The notes under the pieces were generated by a model that was not told where the DNA came from, made no database searches, and saw only the letters and a program-made list of their open reading frames with translations. Positions 39,896 to 50,375 of a stretch of DNA of 64,000 nt are shown here, piece after piece. The stretch's first letter is position 1. The number at the start of each line of letters is the position of its first letter. The translations under genes were made by a program, and so were the position numbers. Origin of the DNA: Mycolicibacter minnesotensis (GTDB lineage: Bacteria > Actinomycetota > Actinomycetes > Mycobacteriales > Mycobacteriaceae); contig NZ_AP022589.1 in assembly GCF_010731755.1 (NCBI RefSeq), positions 868,001-932,000 of the forward strand, in the 5' to 3' direction.

Positions 39896-42801
39896 GCAAA
39901 CACAGCGACAGCACGACGCCTGACGCCCCGACCGACGCCCTGCAGGTGTCGCCACAGCCCAAGCGCGGCGGTATCCCCGCATGGATCCGCCGGCTCGCCG
40001 TGCCCATCATCTTGGCGTGGGTGGCGATCACCGTGCTGGTGAACGTCATCGTGCCGCAGCTCGACGAGGTCGGGAAGATGCGCGCGGTGTCGATGGCCCC
40101 TCGCGACGCTCCGTCGATGATCGCGATGATGCGCATCGGCAAGGTGTTCGACGAATTCCAGTCGGACAGCTCGGGCATGGTCGTGATCGAAGGCGACCAG
40201 CCCCTGGGCGACGACGCGCACAAGTACTACGACCAGTTGGTCGCCAAGATGGAGGCCGACCCCGCTCATATCGAGCACGTCCAGGACTTCTGGAGCGACC
40301 CGCTGACCGCAGCCGGATCGCAGAGCCCGGACGGCAAGGCCGCCTATGTCCAGGTGTATCTGGCCGGCAACATGGGCGAGACCCTGGCCAACGAATCGGT
40401 CGAGGCCGTCCAGAAGATCATCGCCGACACCCCGGCCCCCGAGGGCGTGCACGCCTACGTCACCGGCGGGGCCGCCCTCAACGCCGATCAGCACATCGCC
40501 GGCGACAAAAGCCTGAAACTCATCACCGCGCTGACGTTCGTGGTGATCATCACGATGCTGCTGAGCATCTACCGGTCGATCGGCACCGTGCTGTTGGTGC
40601 TGGGCATGGTGGTCTTCTCGCTGAGTTCTGCCCGCGGCGTGGTGGCCGTGTTGGCCTACTACAACATCATCGGCCTCTCGACGTTCGCGGTGAACCTGCT
40701 GGTCACACTGGCCATCGCCGCCTCGACGGACTATGCGATCTTCCTGCTCGGCCGCTACCAGGAGGCGCGAGCACTCGGCGAGGACAAGGAATCGGCCTTC
40801 CACACCATGTATCACGGCACTGCGCACGTGATCCTGGGTTCGGGGCTGACCATCGCCGGGGCGACCTTCTGCCTGCACTTCACCCGACTGCCCTATTTCC
40901 AGTCGCTGGGTGTCCCGCTGGCGATCGGCATGTTGGTCATCGTGCTGGCCGCGCTCACCTTCGGCTCCGCGGTGGTGACGGTGGCCAGCCGCTTCGGCAT
41001 GCTCGAGCCCAAGCGAGCGATGCGGATCCGCAGCTGGCGGCGCATCGGCACGCTGATCGTGCGCTGGCCGGGGCCGGTGCTGGTCGCCACCACGGCGGTC
41101 TGCCTGGTCGGACTGCTCACCCTGCCGGGGTATAAGAGCGCCTACAACGACCGGGAATACCTGCCGGATTATGTGCCGGCAAACATCGGCTACGCCGCCG
41201 CCGACAGGCACTTCTCCCAGGCCCGGATGAGCCCGGAACTGCTGATGATCGAAACCGACCACGACCTGCGTAATCCGGCCGACTTCCTGGTGATCAACCG
41301 GATCGCCAAGCGGGTGTTCGAGGTTCCCGGGATCGGCCGGGTGCAGACCATCACCCGGCCGCTGGGCACCCCGATCGAGCACACCACGATCCCGTTCGCG
41401 ATCAGCATGCAGGGCACCACCCAGCAGCTGAACATGAAGTACCAGCTCGACAGCATGAAGAACATGCTCAAAATGGGCGACGACATGCAGGTCTCGATCG
41501 ACAGCATGAAGCAGATGCTCGAGGTCACCCGCGCGATGTCGGAGACCACGCACAGCATGGACCTCAAGATGCACCACATGCTCGACGACATCCAGAAGAT
41601 GCGCGACTCGATCGCCGACTTCGACGACATGTGGCGCCCGATGCGCAGCTACTTCTACTGGGAGCCGCACTGCTTCGACATCCCGATCTGCTGGTCGATC
41701 CGGTCGATCTTCGACGTCATGGACGGCCTCGACCAGATGACCGAGGATTTCGAGAAGGTGCTGCCCGACATCGACAACCTCGACCGGCTGATGCCCCGGA
41801 TGCTCGAGATCATGCCGCCGATGATCGAGACCATGTCGAACATGCGCATCACCCAGCTGAAGATGCAGTCCACCATGGAGGGCCTGCAGCTTCAGATGGA
41901 GAAGATGATGGAAGGCCAGAACGCCATGGGCAAGGCGTTCGACGAGTCCAAGAACGACGACTCGTTCTACCTGCCGCCGGAAGCGTTCGACAACCCCGAT
42001 TTCAAGCGCGGCATGAAGATGTTCCTGTCCCCCGACGGGCATTCGGTGCGGTTCATCATCTCCCACGAGGGAGACCCGATGTCCGAAGAGGGCATCTCGC
42101 ACGTCGCGCCGATCAAGCATGCGGTGCACGAGGCACTCAAGGGCACGCCCCTGGAAGGCTCGAAGGTCTACCTCGGCGGCACCGCGGCCATGTTCAAAGA
42201 CATGAAGGACGGGTCGAGCTACGACCTGATCATCGCCGGTATCGCCTCGCTGTGCCTGATCTTCATCATCATGCTGCTGATCACCCGGGCCGTGGTGGCC
42301 TCGGCGGTGATCGTCGGCACGGTGTTGCTGTCGCTGGGGACATCGTTCGGGCTATCGGTGCTGATCTGGCAGCACCTCCTCGGACTTGACCTGCACTGGA
42401 TGGTGCTGGCGATGTCGGTGATCATCTTGCTGGCGGTGGGTTCGGACTACAACCTGCTGCTGGTCTCCCGGATGAAGGAAGAGCTGCCCGGCGGACTCAA
42501 GACGGGCATCATCCGCGCCATGGGCGGCAGCGGCTCCGTGGTCACCTCGGCGGGCCTGGTGTTCGCATTCACCATGATGTCGATGATCGTCTCCGACTTG
42601 AAGGTGATCGGCCAGGTGGGCTCCACCATCGGACTCGGCCTGATGATCGACACCCTGGTGATCCGGTCGTTCATGACGCCGTCGATCGCCGCACTGTTGG
42701 GCCGCTGGTTCTGGTGGCCACAACGGGTGTGGTCGAGGCCGTCACCGGCTGCGCAGCGGCCTGCGCTGCCGGCGACCAGTGAGTCGGTTCCCGTCGGTTG
42801 A
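39892..42801 (+). CDS. MmpL-family RND transporter
   Basis: 969 residues. Twelve transmembrane helices in the MmpL layout: one after residue 25, five near 200-360, one near 400 and five near 750-950, with two periplasmic domains. The Asp-Tyr pairs of proton relay are visible in [17 protein letters not shown] and [16 protein letters not shown] Met-rich coiled-coil-like segment ([20 protein letters not shown]) in the second loop is typical of MmpL4/5. Substrates of that group include siderophores, lipids and drugs; the cargo here is unknown. Relative to M. tuberculosis the pair is inserted between dnaE2 and otsB2. Confidence 0.93.
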   Translation: MSKHSDSTTPDAPTDALQVSPQPKRGGIPAWIRRLAVPIILAWVAITVLVNVIVPQLDEVGKMRAVSMAPRDAPSMIAMMRIGKVFDEFQSDSSGMVVIEGDQPLGDDAHKYYDQLVAKMEADPAHIEHVQDFWSDPLTAAGSQSPDGKAAYVQVYLAGNMGETLANESVEAVQKIIADTPAPEGVHAYVTGGAALNADQHIAGDKSLKLITALTFVVIITMLLSIYRSIGTVLLVLGMVVFSLSSARGVVAVLAYYNIIGLSTFAVNLLVTLAIAASTDYAIFLLGRYQEARALGEDKESAFHTMYHGTAHVILGSGLTIAGATFCLHFTRLPYFQSLGVPLAIGMLVIVLAALTFGSAVVTVASRFGMLEPKRAMRIRSWRRIGTLIVRWPGPVLVATTAVCLVGLLTLPGYKSAYNDREYLPDYVPANIGYAAADRHFSQARMSPELLMIETDHDLRNPADFLVINRIAKRVFEVPGIGRVQTITRPLGTPIEHTTIPFAISMQGTTQQLNMKYQLDSMKNMLKMGDDMQVSIDSMKQMLEVTRAMSETTHSMDLKMHHMLDDIQKMRDSIADFDDMWRPMRSYFYWEPHCFDIPICWSIRSIFDVMDGLDQMTEDFEKVLPDIDNLDRLMPRMLEIMPPMIETMSNMRITQLKMQSTMEGLQLQMEKMMEGQNAMGKAFDESKNDDSFYLPPEAFDNPDFKRGMKMFLSPDGHSVRFIISHEGDPMSEEGISHVAPIKHAVHEALKGTPLEGSKVYLGGTAAMFKDMKDGSSYDLIIAGIASLCLIFIIMLLITRAVVASAVIVGTVLLSLGTSFGLSVLIWQHLLGLDLHWMVLAMSVIILLAVGSDYNLLLVSRMKEELPGGLKTGIIRAMGGSGSVVTSAGLVFAFTMMSMIVSDLKVIGQVGSTIGLGLMIDTLVIRSFMTPSIAALLGRWFWWPQRVWSRPSPAAQRPALPATSESVPVG

Positions 42802-42807
42802 TGCCGG

Positions 42808-43680
42808 TCAGGTCGGCCGGACGACGAGGACCGGCGTGTGCGCCGACTGCACCACTTCTTGGCTGACCGAGCCCAGCAGCATGCCGGTGAAACCGCCGCG
42901 TCCGTGACTGCCCAGCACCACGAGCTGAGCCGCACGCGACTGGTCGATGAGTTGATCGGCGGGCCGGTCATCGACGACTACCCGGCGCACCGTGACATCC
43001 GGATAGCGCTCGTGCCAGCCGGCCAATCGTTCGGCCAGCGCCAGTTCACCGTCGGAGGCCATCACGGCGGGGTCCAGTCCGGGGAAGTCCATCAGGCCGG
43101 TGTCGTGCCAGGCGTACACCGCGATCAGCTCCACCCCGCGCAGCGAAGCCTCCTCGAAGGCCAGCGCTGTCGCGGCCTCCGACACCGGGGAACCGTCGAT
43201 GCCGACGACCACCGGCGCGGCCTCGGGGTGGGATAGCCCTTCCGGATGCGCCTCGTGGATGACCACGACCGGACAGTGCGCATGCCGGATCAGGGACGAA
43301 CTGACCGATCCGAGCAGTCGGCGACGCAGCGGCCCGTTCCCGCGGGACCCGACCACCAATCGGGAGACCTCGCGGCTCATGTCCACGAGCGTCGGAACTG
43401 TCGAACCCACCACGATCTCCGCGGTGACGCGCGGCGCCCCGGCCGCCTCGGCGATCTCGGCGGCGTGGCGCAGGTGGTGTTCGCCCTGTTCGCGCTGCCA
43501 CTCGGTGTAACCGGGCGGCATCGGTGTCTCGGGGAAGGTCATCACCACCGGCGAGGCCAGCACGTGGACCAGGGTGAGCGGCAGATTGTGCAACGCGGCA
43601 TCGTGCGCCGCCCATTCGACAGCTGCTACTGACGACGGCGATCCATCGACACCGACGAGGATTCCGGTAAGGGGCGACAT
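42808..43680 (-). CDS. Universal stress protein, two tandem domains
   Basis: 290 residues with two USP domains (about 7-140 and 155-288). Each carries an ATP-binding G-2X-G-9X-G-(S/T) run: VGSRGNGPLRRRLLGSVSSS and LGSHGRGGFTGMLLGSVSQ. The layout is that of Rv2623-type proteins, which bind ATP and are linked to growth arrest and dormancy. A degenerate DosR-like box lies just upstream (43700-43719). The gene is divergent from otsB2. Confidence 0.9.
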   Translation of the reverse strand: MSPLTGILVGVDGSPSSVAAVEWAAHDAALHNLPLTLVHVLASPVVMTFPETPMPPGYTEWQREQGEHHLRHAAEIAEAAGAPRVTAEIVVGSTVPTLVDMSREVSRLVVGSRGNGPLRRRLLGSVSSSLIRHAHCPVVVIHEAHPEGLSHPEAAPVVVGIDGSPVSEAATALAFEEASLRGVELIAVYAWHDTGLMDFPGLDPAVMASDGELALAERLAGWHERYPDVTVRRVVVDDRPADQLIDQSRAAQLVVLGSHGRGGFTGMLLGSVSQEVVQSAHTPVLVVRPT

Positions 43681-43758
43681 CGGGGGCTCTCCTTGTGTTT
43701 GAGGGACCTCTAGACCCCTACCACGCTAATCCGAAAGGGGCTGTGGCACCGTGGTGGC

Positions 43759-44877
43759 ATGGTTGGCATGTCGGTCACGATCGACCCGCGCCGGCATGAC
43801 GCCGTGCTGTTGCTCCTCGATAGCGGTACCGACCCCACAGCCCTGACCGAGCGCCTGCATCACGCCGGAGTGCGGGTGGTTGCGGTGGCACCCAGGAGTT
43901 CCGCCGCCGACTTGGTGCACGCCGCCGCCGGGCTGGCGGTGCGCCCCGGCCGGTGCGCAGTGCTCACCGACTCCGAATCGGGTGTGATTGAGGCTCGTAG
44001 CGCCGGATTCGCCTTGGTGATCGGCCTGGGCCACGACGGCGGCGACGCGGTGCTGGACGCCTTGTCTGCGCTGCAGGTACGCGCCGGTGACCGGCCTATG
44101 TCGGCCCTGCCGGATGCGATGGCCGCTGCGGAGTTGCGCGCACCCGCGCACCCCGCGGTGTTCTTCGACTTCGACGGGACTCTTTCGGACATCGTCGATG
44201 ATCCCGACGCGGCCCGCCCGGTGTCCGGCGCGGTGGATGCGTTGCGCGCGTTGGCCATCCGGTGCCCGGTCGCGGTGTTGTCGGGCCGCGACCTGGCCGA
44301 CGTGCGGGCACGCGTCGGCCTGGACGGGATCTGGTATGCCGGCAGCCACGGTTTCGAACTGACCGATCCAAACGGCGCCCACCACCAGAACGACACCGCC
44401 GCCGGTGCGGTGCCGGTGCTGGCCGACGCCGCCGCCGAGCTAGGCCGGCAGCTCAGCTCGATCCCGGGGATCATGGTGGAACACAAGCGATTCGCCGTGG
44501 CAGTGCACTACCGCAACGCAGCCCGGGATCGGGTCGGTGAGACCATGGCGGCGGTGCGCCAGGTGGGCCGCAGCAGCGGGCTGCGGGTCACCACCGGGCG
44601 CGAGGTGATCGAGCTGCGTCCCGAGATCGACTGGGACAAAGGCCGCACACTGCACTGGCTTCTGGATCGGATGCCCGGGGTAAGGACCCCCCTGTTCCTC
44701 GGCGACGACATCACCGACGAGGACGCGTTCGACGCGGTTGCTGAGCTGTCGGGGGCCGGAATAGTGGTGCGCCACAACGATGACGGCGACCGCGCGACCG
44801 CCGCCCGGTATGCGCTGGACAGCCCGGCGCAGGTCGCCGAGTTCACCGCCCGGTTGGCCACGCGCCTGACCGACTGA
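43759..44877 (+). CDS. otsB2: Trehalose-6-phosphate phosphatase
   Basis: 372 residues (Rv3372 type). An N-terminal HAD-like domain (ITIDPRRHDAVLLLLDSG variant) lacks catalytic residues. The C-terminal phosphatase domain has FFDFDGTLSD with nucleophile D137, LSGRDLADV, a cap with WYAGSHGFEL, and FLGDDITDEDAFD. It dephosphorylates trehalose-6-phosphate in the OtsAB pathway, essential in mycobacteria. ATG 43759 or the one three codons later (MSVTIDPRRHD) may be used. Confidence 0.93.
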   Translation: MVGMSVTIDPRRHDAVLLLLDSGTDPTALTERLHHAGVRVVAVAPRSSAADLVHAAAGLAVRPGRCAVLTDSESGVIEARSAGFALVIGLGHDGGDAVLDALSALQVRAGDRPMSALPDAMAAAELRAPAHPAVFFDFDGTLSDIVDDPDAARPVSGAVDALRALAIRCPVAVLSGRDLADVRARVGLDGIWYAGSHGFELTDPNGAHHQNDTAAGAVPVLADAAAELGRQLSSIPGIMVEHKRFAVAVHYRNAARDRVGETMAAVRQVGRSSGLRVTTGREVIELRPEIDWDKGRTLHWLLDRMPGVRTPLFLGDDITDEDAFDAVAELSGAGIVVRHNDDGDRATAARYALDSPAQVAEFTARLATRLTD

Positions 44878-44880
44878 GCA

Positions 44881-44964
44881 CCCACCCGATCACGGCAGTC
44901 CCGAATGCCTGCCCTCCGACACCGGCGCGGTGTTCCGGCTCAGCCTGCCGTTGCAGGGCTGACC
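44881..44964 (+). pseudogene. Possible remnant of a histidine-kinase-like C-terminus
   Basis: After the otsB2 stop, an in-frame stretch from 44896 reads GSPECLPSDTGAVFRLSLPL then Gln-Gly-stop. The TGAVFRLSLPL ending resembles the last strand of HATPase kinase domains. No upstream part survives. The locus also lacks the genes found here in M. tuberculosis, so a deletion scar is plausible but unproven. Confidence 0.25.
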
Positions 44965-44969
44965 GGCCG

Positions 44970-45839
44970 TCAGGCCTGGAACTCCACAGCACCGTCGTCG
45001 AGCACCACCCGTGGGTTGGCGCCGTCGGGGCCGGCGGCTTCGGTGCGGAACACCGCTTTGCCCGGCTCGGTCCGCCAGATCGAGGTGGTCAGGGTCTCCC
45101 CCGGAAACACCGGGTCGGTGAACCGCGCCGAGATGGCGGTGACCCGGCTGGCGTCGCCGCCGCCGAGCTCGGCGACCAGCGCACGCCCGGCAAAACCGTA
45201 GGTGCACAGCCCGTGCAGGATCGGCTTGGGGAAACCGGCCAGCGTGGTGGCGAACCACGGGTCGCTGTGCAACGGGTTGCGGTCTCCGGAGAGCCGATAG
45301 AGCAGCGCCTGGTCTTCCCGGGTCGCATAGGCGGTGCGGGAATCCGGTTCCGAGTCGGGGATGCTCAGCGCGACCGCCCGTTGCCCGGGCTGCCCGCCGA
45401 AGCCGCCGGCCTTGCGGATGACCACAGTGGCCAGGGTCTCGACCACCACCTCGGAGGTCCGGGGATCGGTGCCGCGCGCCCGCAGCATCACGATGGCATT
45501 CTTGCCCTCGCCTTTGTCTTGGATGTCGGCGACCTCGGCTACCACCTGCAGGCTCCCGGCCGGAGGGAGCGGCGCGAACAGCCGCACCTCCTGCGAGCCG
45601 TGCAGCAGCAGCGCCGGGTTGAACGTGCCGATCTTGCCTGCGGCCGCGAAGCCCATGCAGCAGATGACGGCGTAGGTGGGCAACACCTGCTGCGGGGTGT
45701 CGTGACTGTTCTCGGTGGTGAAAGCCAGATCGGCTGTTCCGGCACCGACCCCCAGTGCATAGAGCATGGTGTCGCGCTCGGTCCATTCGACCAACATCGG
45801 ATCAGCGGTCGTACCGATCGCTGTGGGGTCAAGTGCCAC
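44970..45839 (-). CDS. htdY: (R)-specific 3-hydroxyacyl-thioester dehydratase HtdY-like
   Basis: 289 residues with two hot-dog domains (Rv3389c). The C-terminal MaoC-like domain has the hydratase-2 motif YRLSGDRNPLHSDPWFA with catalytic Asp and His; the N-terminal domain is non-catalytic. It dehydrates (R)-3-hydroxyacyl thioesters in fatty acid or cholesterol side-chain metabolism. The start is ATG 45839 preceded by AAGGAGA. It is divergent from lpqD. Confidence 0.9.
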   Translation of the reverse strand: MALDPTAIGTTADPMLVEWTERDTMLYALGVGAGTADLAFTTENSHDTPQQVLPTYAVICCMGFAAAGKIGTFNPALLLHGSQEVRLFAPLPPAGSLQVVAEVADIQDKGEGKNAIVMLRARGTDPRTSEVVVETLATVVIRKAGGFGGQPGQRAVALSIPDSEPDSRTAYATREDQALLYRLSGDRNPLHSDPWFATTLAGFPKPILHGLCTYGFAGRALVAELGGGDASRVTAISARFTDPVFPGETLTTSIWRTEPGKAVFRTEAAGPDGANPRVVLDDGAVEFQA

Positions 45840-45925
45840 GAATTCTCCTTCGCCTCCGACGAACGGGCCTCATCATTTCAGCAGAACCGGCCCCGCCGAT
45901 GCTATCCACGCGGCAGGCTGTCGAC

Positions 45926-46633
45926 ATGGCAAAACGCATCCGGGGCAACGTATTCGCAATCGTGGCGGCGGCGCTGGCCGTGACCTTGGCGCTAGGAGGG
46001 TGTTCGGGGACACCGCACCCCCGAACCATCACCTTGACTCTGGTCCGGCACGCGGAATCCGAAGCCAATGCCGCCGGAATCCTCGACACCTCGGTGCCCG
46101 GCCCGGGGTTGACAGAGAAGGGCCGCGTACAGGCTCAAGAGATCGCCGACCAGCTCTCCCGCAACCGCCACGACGGGGTCTACGCCTCGTCAATGGTGCG
46201 CACTCAGCAGACCGCCGCACCACTGGCTCGTGAACTCGGGCGTCAGGTGCAGATCCTGCCGGGGCTGCGCGAGATCAGCGCCGGCTGGTTCGGCGACAAG
46301 CCGAGTTCGGTCGCGCACTCGGCGTATTGGCTGGCCCCGCAGGCCTGGCTTCGCGGTGACCGGACCGCAGTCATCCCAGGCTCGATCGACGGTAACCAGT
46401 TCAACGACGAGTTCAGCGCTGCGGTGCAGCAGATATACGACGCCGGAGACACCAACCCGGTGGCGTTTGCCCATGGCGCATCCATCGCGACATGGACGCT
46501 GATGAACGTCACGAATCCCCGCGATGAGCTGTTGATCGACCACCCCCTGCCCAATCTGGGCAAGGTTGTGGTGAAGGGGAGCCCGACCACTGGCTGGACT
46601 CTGGTGGACTGGGACGGAATTCGCGCGTTCTGA
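45926..46633 (+). CDS. lpqD: Histidine-phosphatase-fold lipoprotein
   Basis: 235 residues (Rv3390 LpqD). The signal peptide ends in the lipobox LGGC (C27). The mature part starts with the phosphoglycerate-mutase/histidine-phosphatase motif LVRHAESEANAAGIL, with the phosphohistidine in RHAE, and has SSMVRTQQTAAPLA and FAHGASIATW for the second His. It should be anchored outside the cytoplasmic membrane; the phosphorylated substrate is unknown. ATG 45926 is chosen because it begins the signal peptide. Confidence 0.88.
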   Translation: MAKRIRGNVFAIVAAALAVTLALGGCSGTPHPRTITLTLVRHAESEANAAGILDTSVPGPGLTEKGRVQAQEIADQLSRNRHDGVYASSMVRTQQTAAPLARELGRQVQILPGLREISAGWFGDKPSSVAHSAYWLAPQAWLRGDRTAVIPGSIDGNQFNDEFSAAVQQIYDAGDTNPVAFAHGASIATWTLMNVTNPRDELLIDHPLPNLGKVVVKGSPTTGWTLVDWDGIRAF

Positions 46634-46711
46634 GCACACCGGCATCCAGCAGGTGCCGGGAGCGTCAAACCCACGGTTGACGTGGCCGCCGAGAGCGACC
46701 ACCATGACCGC

Positions 46712-48739
46712 ATGCGTTATGTCGTTACCGGCGGTACCGGGTTTATTGGACGGCGAGTGGTGTCGCGCCTACTGGCGGCCAGGCCGGATGCGCAGGTGTG
46801 GGTGTTGGTGCGCCGCGCCTCGCTGGGACGCTTCGAAGCTCTCGCCTCGCAGAGTGACCAGGCATGGGGCGATCAGGTCAAACCACTGGTCGGCGACCTG
46901 ACTGCCGAGGATCTCGGGTTGAGCGACACGGTGATCGCCGAGCTCGGCGACATCGACCACGTCGTGCACTGCGCGGCCATCTACGACATCACCGCCGGAG
47001 CGGCCGAGCAGCAGGCGGCCAACGTCGAGGGCACCCGCGCGGTGATCGACCTGGCGAAACGCCTGGACGCCACCTTGGCGCACGTGTCCTCGATCGCGGT
47101 GGCCGGCAATTACGCCGGCGAGTTCACCGAAGACGACTTCGACATCGGCCAGGAGTTGCCGACCCCGTATCACCAGACCAAGTTCGAGGCCGAAGCGCTG
47201 GTGCGCTCGGCACCGGGACTGCGCTACCGGGTGTACCGCCCGGCGGTGGTGGTGGGCGATTCTCGCACCGGCGAGATGGACAAGGTGGACGGGCCGTACT
47301 ACTTCTTTCCGCTGCTGGCCAAGCTGGCGGCACTGCCCCGGCTCACCCCGATGGCCGTGCCCAACACCGGACGCACCAACGTTGTGCCGGTCGACTATGT
47401 GGTGGACGCGTTGGTCGAGTTGATGCATGCCGACGGATACGACGGGCGCACCTTCCACCTCACCTCCCCCAGATCCATCGGGTTGCCCGACATCTACCGG
47501 GCGGTGGCACGAGAGGCCGGGCTCCCGCCGCTGCGCGCCACCCTGCCCGGCGCCGTGGCAGCCCCGGTGCTCAACGTCGGCGGTCGGGCCCGGGTGTGGC
47601 GCAACATGATGGCCACCCAGCTGGGCCTGCCCGCCGAGGTACTCGACCTGGTGAACCTGCGGCCGACCTTCGTCGCCGAGGCCACCCGCGCGGCACTGGG
47701 CGGAAGCGTCGAGCTGCCCGAGTTCGCCGATTACGCGCCGAAACTGTGGCGGTATTGGATGCGGCATCTGGATCCCGACCGGGCCCGCCGTGACGATCCG
47801 GCCGGTGCGCTGGTCGGGCGCCACGTGATCATCACCGGGGCATCCAGTGGCATCGGCCGGGCCTCGGCGATCGCCGTCGCCGAGCGCGGCGGCACCGTTT
47901 TCGCACTGGCCCGCAGCGGCTCCGCCCTCGATGATCTGGTGGCCGAAATCCGGGCCGGCGGCGGACAGGCGCATGCATTCACCTGCGATGTCACCGACTC
48001 GGCATCGGTGGATCACACCATCAAGGACATCCTCGGCCGGTTCGGGCACGTCGACTACCTGGTGAACAACGCCGGCCGGTCGATCCGCCGCTCGGTGGCC
48101 AATTCAAGCGACCGACTGCACGACTACGAACGCACGATGGCGGTCAACTACTTCGGCGCGGTGCGGATGGTGCTGGCCTTGTTGCCGCACTGGCGGGAAC
48201 GCCGATTCGGCCACGTGGTGAATGTCTCCAGCGAAGGGGTGCTGGCGCACAGCCCGCGCTACAGCGCATACGTGCCCACCAAGGCCGCACTGGACGCCTT
48301 CGCCGACGTGGTCTCGACCGAAACCCTCTCGGACCACATCACCTTCACCACCATTCACATGCCACTGGTGGCCACGCCGATGATTGCGCCGACAGGACGA
48401 CTGCTCCCGGTCGGAGCGATCAGCGCCGAGCACGCGGCGGCCATGGTGGTACGCGGCCTGATCGAGAAGCCGGACCGGATCGACACTCCGCGGGGCACTC
48501 TGGCCGAGGCCGGCAACTACGTCACCCCTAGGCTGGCCCGCCGGGTGCTGCACCAGGTCTACCTGGGCTACCCGGACTCCGCGGCGGCGCGCGGCGTTGC
48601 GCCCACCGAAACCGTCGCAGCACAACCGATTCGACAGATATCCCGTAGGCCGAGGAGGCCATCGCGGGCGATCCCCCGGGTGCGGGTGCCCCGCCCGGTC
48701 AAGCAGGCGGTGCGGCTGGTTCCGGGCGTGTACTGGTGA
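46712..48739 (+). CDS. acrA1: Fatty acyl-CoA reductase AcrA1-like, two-domain
   Basis: 675 residues (Rv3391). The N-terminal extended-SDR domain has TGGTGFIGRRVVSRLLAARP and YHQTKFEAE with the catalytic Tyr-Lys. The second SDR domain begins at VIITGASSGIGRASAIAVAE and has YSAYVPTKAALD. Such fused reductases convert acyl-CoA to aldehyde or alcohol with NADPH in wax or envelope-lipid synthesis. The C-terminus is basic. ATG 46712 gives the conserved MRYVVTGGTGFIG start; an upstream ATG in the same frame adds an unconserved tail. Confidence 0.9.
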   Translation: MRYVVTGGTGFIGRRVVSRLLAARPDAQVWVLVRRASLGRFEALASQSDQAWGDQVKPLVGDLTAEDLGLSDTVIAELGDIDHVVHCAAIYDITAGAAEQQAANVEGTRAVIDLAKRLDATLAHVSSIAVAGNYAGEFTEDDFDIGQELPTPYHQTKFEAEALVRSAPGLRYRVYRPAVVVGDSRTGEMDKVDGPYYFFPLLAKLAALPRLTPMAVPNTGRTNVVPVDYVVDALVELMHADGYDGRTFHLTSPRSIGLPDIYRAVAREAGLPPLRATLPGAVAAPVLNVGGRARVWRNMMATQLGLPAEVLDLVNLRPTFVAEATRAALGGSVELPEFADYAPKLWRYWMRHLDPDRARRDDPAGALVGRHVIITGASSGIGRASAIAVAERGGTVFALARSGSALDDLVAEIRAGGGQAHAFTCDVTDSASVDHTIKDILGRFGHVDYLVNNAGRSIRRSVANSSDRLHDYERTMAVNYFGAVRMVLALLPHWRERRFGHVVNVSSEGVLAHSPRYSAYVPTKAALDAFADVVSTETLSDHITFTTIHMPLVATPMIAPTGRLLPVGAISAEHAAAMVVRGLIEKPDRIDTPRGTLAEAGNYVTPRLARRVLHQVYLGYPDSAAARGVAPTETVAAQPIRQISRRPRRPSRAIPRVRVPRPVKQAVRLVPGVYW

Positions 48740-48759
48740 TCGAGGGGCCACCGTCCGGT

Positions 48760-50364
48760 TCACTCGTAGGCCCCCTCCAGATACCACCGCCGCAGGCGAT
48801 AGCACAGCAGTAGTGCCTGCCCGGGCGCTGCGCTGCCCGGGGAGCCCTCCAGCAACACCTGAACCCGGGCGGTACGCCCCGATCCCGGTCCCTGCCGCTG
48901 CGGATCCCACCACCGCTCGTCCACCGGCCAAGGCCCGGCCCACCAGCGCAGCCGGTCGTCCCGGCCCCGGGCGACCAGCCACGCCGGGTCCGTGGAGAAG
49001 AATCCCCGGCCGGTCACCCGGATCGGATTGCGTTCGGCGTCAAGCAGTTCCACCGGGTCATCGAGCAGCACCGCCGGTGACGGCTCAGGGAGCCGACCGG
49101 GCCACGGTTGACGTGGGTCGGCCAGCGGCACCGGCTCGTCTCCCAGCGGGGTCAAGGTGATGCGCTCGGCAGGGCCGCGTCCACCGGAGAGCACCGGTAC
49201 CCGCACCGCTTCCGGACCGAGCAGGCCCTGCACCCGCACCAGGGCGCGGCGGGCACGCAGCCGGTCTTCCTCGCCGAGGCCACCCCACAGCGCTAACTGC
49301 AGCGCCTCGGTCGCCGATGCCACCTCCACCGGTTGCAGCCGCAGCAGTGTCACCGGTCCGGTGGGACGGTCGGAGGCGACGCGGCTGTTCAGCCAGCCGT
49401 CCAGTTGCCAGCGCACCCGGTCCGCGGTGGCATCCTCGGTCAATGGCTCGGCGCATCGCCATACCCGGGTCAACTCTTGCCCGGTGGCGGTGACGGCATG
49501 GATGGCCAACCGGGTGCAGCCCACCCCGGCGGCCAGCAGCGTCCGGTGCAGCACGCCGGCCAGCGAGCGTCCGGCGAACGCCGCGGAGTCGACCCGGCCG
49601 ATCGGCGGATCGCAGTGCAGCACGGCGTCGAGGTCCGGCGTGGGCGCCCGCCCGGACGGCCCGCGTTCGGGTTCGGCGCGGGCGAATCGGTGCGCGGTGA
49701 GCGCGTCGGGGCCGAACCGCGAGGTGACATCCGGGCGCGGTAGTGCGGCGAATTGCCCGATGGTCCGAATCCCCAAGCGCCACAACAGGTCGATCAAGCC
49801 GTCACGGCCGGGGCCGGACAGGCTGGGCTCGGCGGCAAGCTGCCGGATCGACAGCGCCGACAGGAACCGGGCATCTCCCCCAGGCGGCACCACCGCGCCG
49901 GCGCGCGCGGCGAGCACCGCGGTGGAGAGCCCGTCGGCGATCCCGACCTGGCATTCGATATCGGCCTCCGTGCTGACCGCCACGGCGTCGACGAGGCGCT
50001 CGGCGGCCCGCTCCTCGGAGCCGAAGGCCCGCACCGCGCCGCGCACCGACACCACCAGTAGGCCGGGCCGCAACACCTCGGCGGCCGGTATCAGTTCATC
50101 GACCGCAGCCAGGACCGGCTCGAACAACCGGGCATCGCGATCGGTGTCGGCAGCCACCACGTGCAGCGCCGGACAGCGCGCCGCCGCTTCTCGGCGCCGC
50201 AGGCCACGCCGCACCCCCGCCGCTCGAGCGCCCGCCGAACAGGCGATCACCCGGTTGGCCAGGGTGACCGCAACCGGTGCGGTGGCGGGCAGCCCCGCCG
50301 CGGCCGCCGCGGCGACCGCGGGCCAGTCCATGCACCACAACGCCAGTACTCGTGAGTCAGCCAT
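48760..50364 (-). CDS. imuB: Mutasome protein ImuB (Y-family polymerase homologue without catalysis)
   Basis: 534 residues (Rv3394c). It has a Y-family fold (WCMDWPAVAAAAAAGLP, then VSVRGAVRAFGS) in which the acidic catalytic residues of active polymerases are not conserved. The beta-clamp-binding motif QLALWG lies at Q356-G361, near the position of the M. tuberculosis motif. ImuB links DnaE2 to the sliding clamp in SOS mutagenesis. The start lies 11 nt after the imuA' stop, so the two genes form an operon. Confidence 0.93.
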   Translation of the reverse strand: MADSRVLALWCMDWPAVAAAAAAGLPATAPVAVTLANRVIACSAGARAAGVRRGLRRREAAARCPALHVVAADTDRDARLFEPVLAAVDELIPAAEVLRPGLLVVSVRGAVRAFGSEERAAERLVDAVAVSTEADIECQVGIADGLSTAVLAARAGAVVPPGGDARFLSALSIRQLAAEPSLSGPGRDGLIDLLWRLGIRTIGQFAALPRPDVTSRFGPDALTAHRFARAEPERGPSGRAPTPDLDAVLHCDPPIGRVDSAAFAGRSLAGVLHRTLLAAGVGCTRLAIHAVTATGQELTRVWRCAEPLTEDATADRVRWQLDGWLNSRVASDRPTGPVTLLRLQPVEVASATEALQLALWGGLGEEDRLRARRALVRVQGLLGPEAVRVPVLSGGRGPAERITLTPLGDEPVPLADPRQPWPGRLPEPSPAVLLDDPVELLDAERNPIRVTGRGFFSTDPAWLVARGRDDRLRWWAGPWPVDERWWDPQRQGPGSGRTARVQVLLEGSPGSAAPGQALLLCYRLRRWYLEGAYE

Positions 50365-50375
50365 GGGACGACTCG

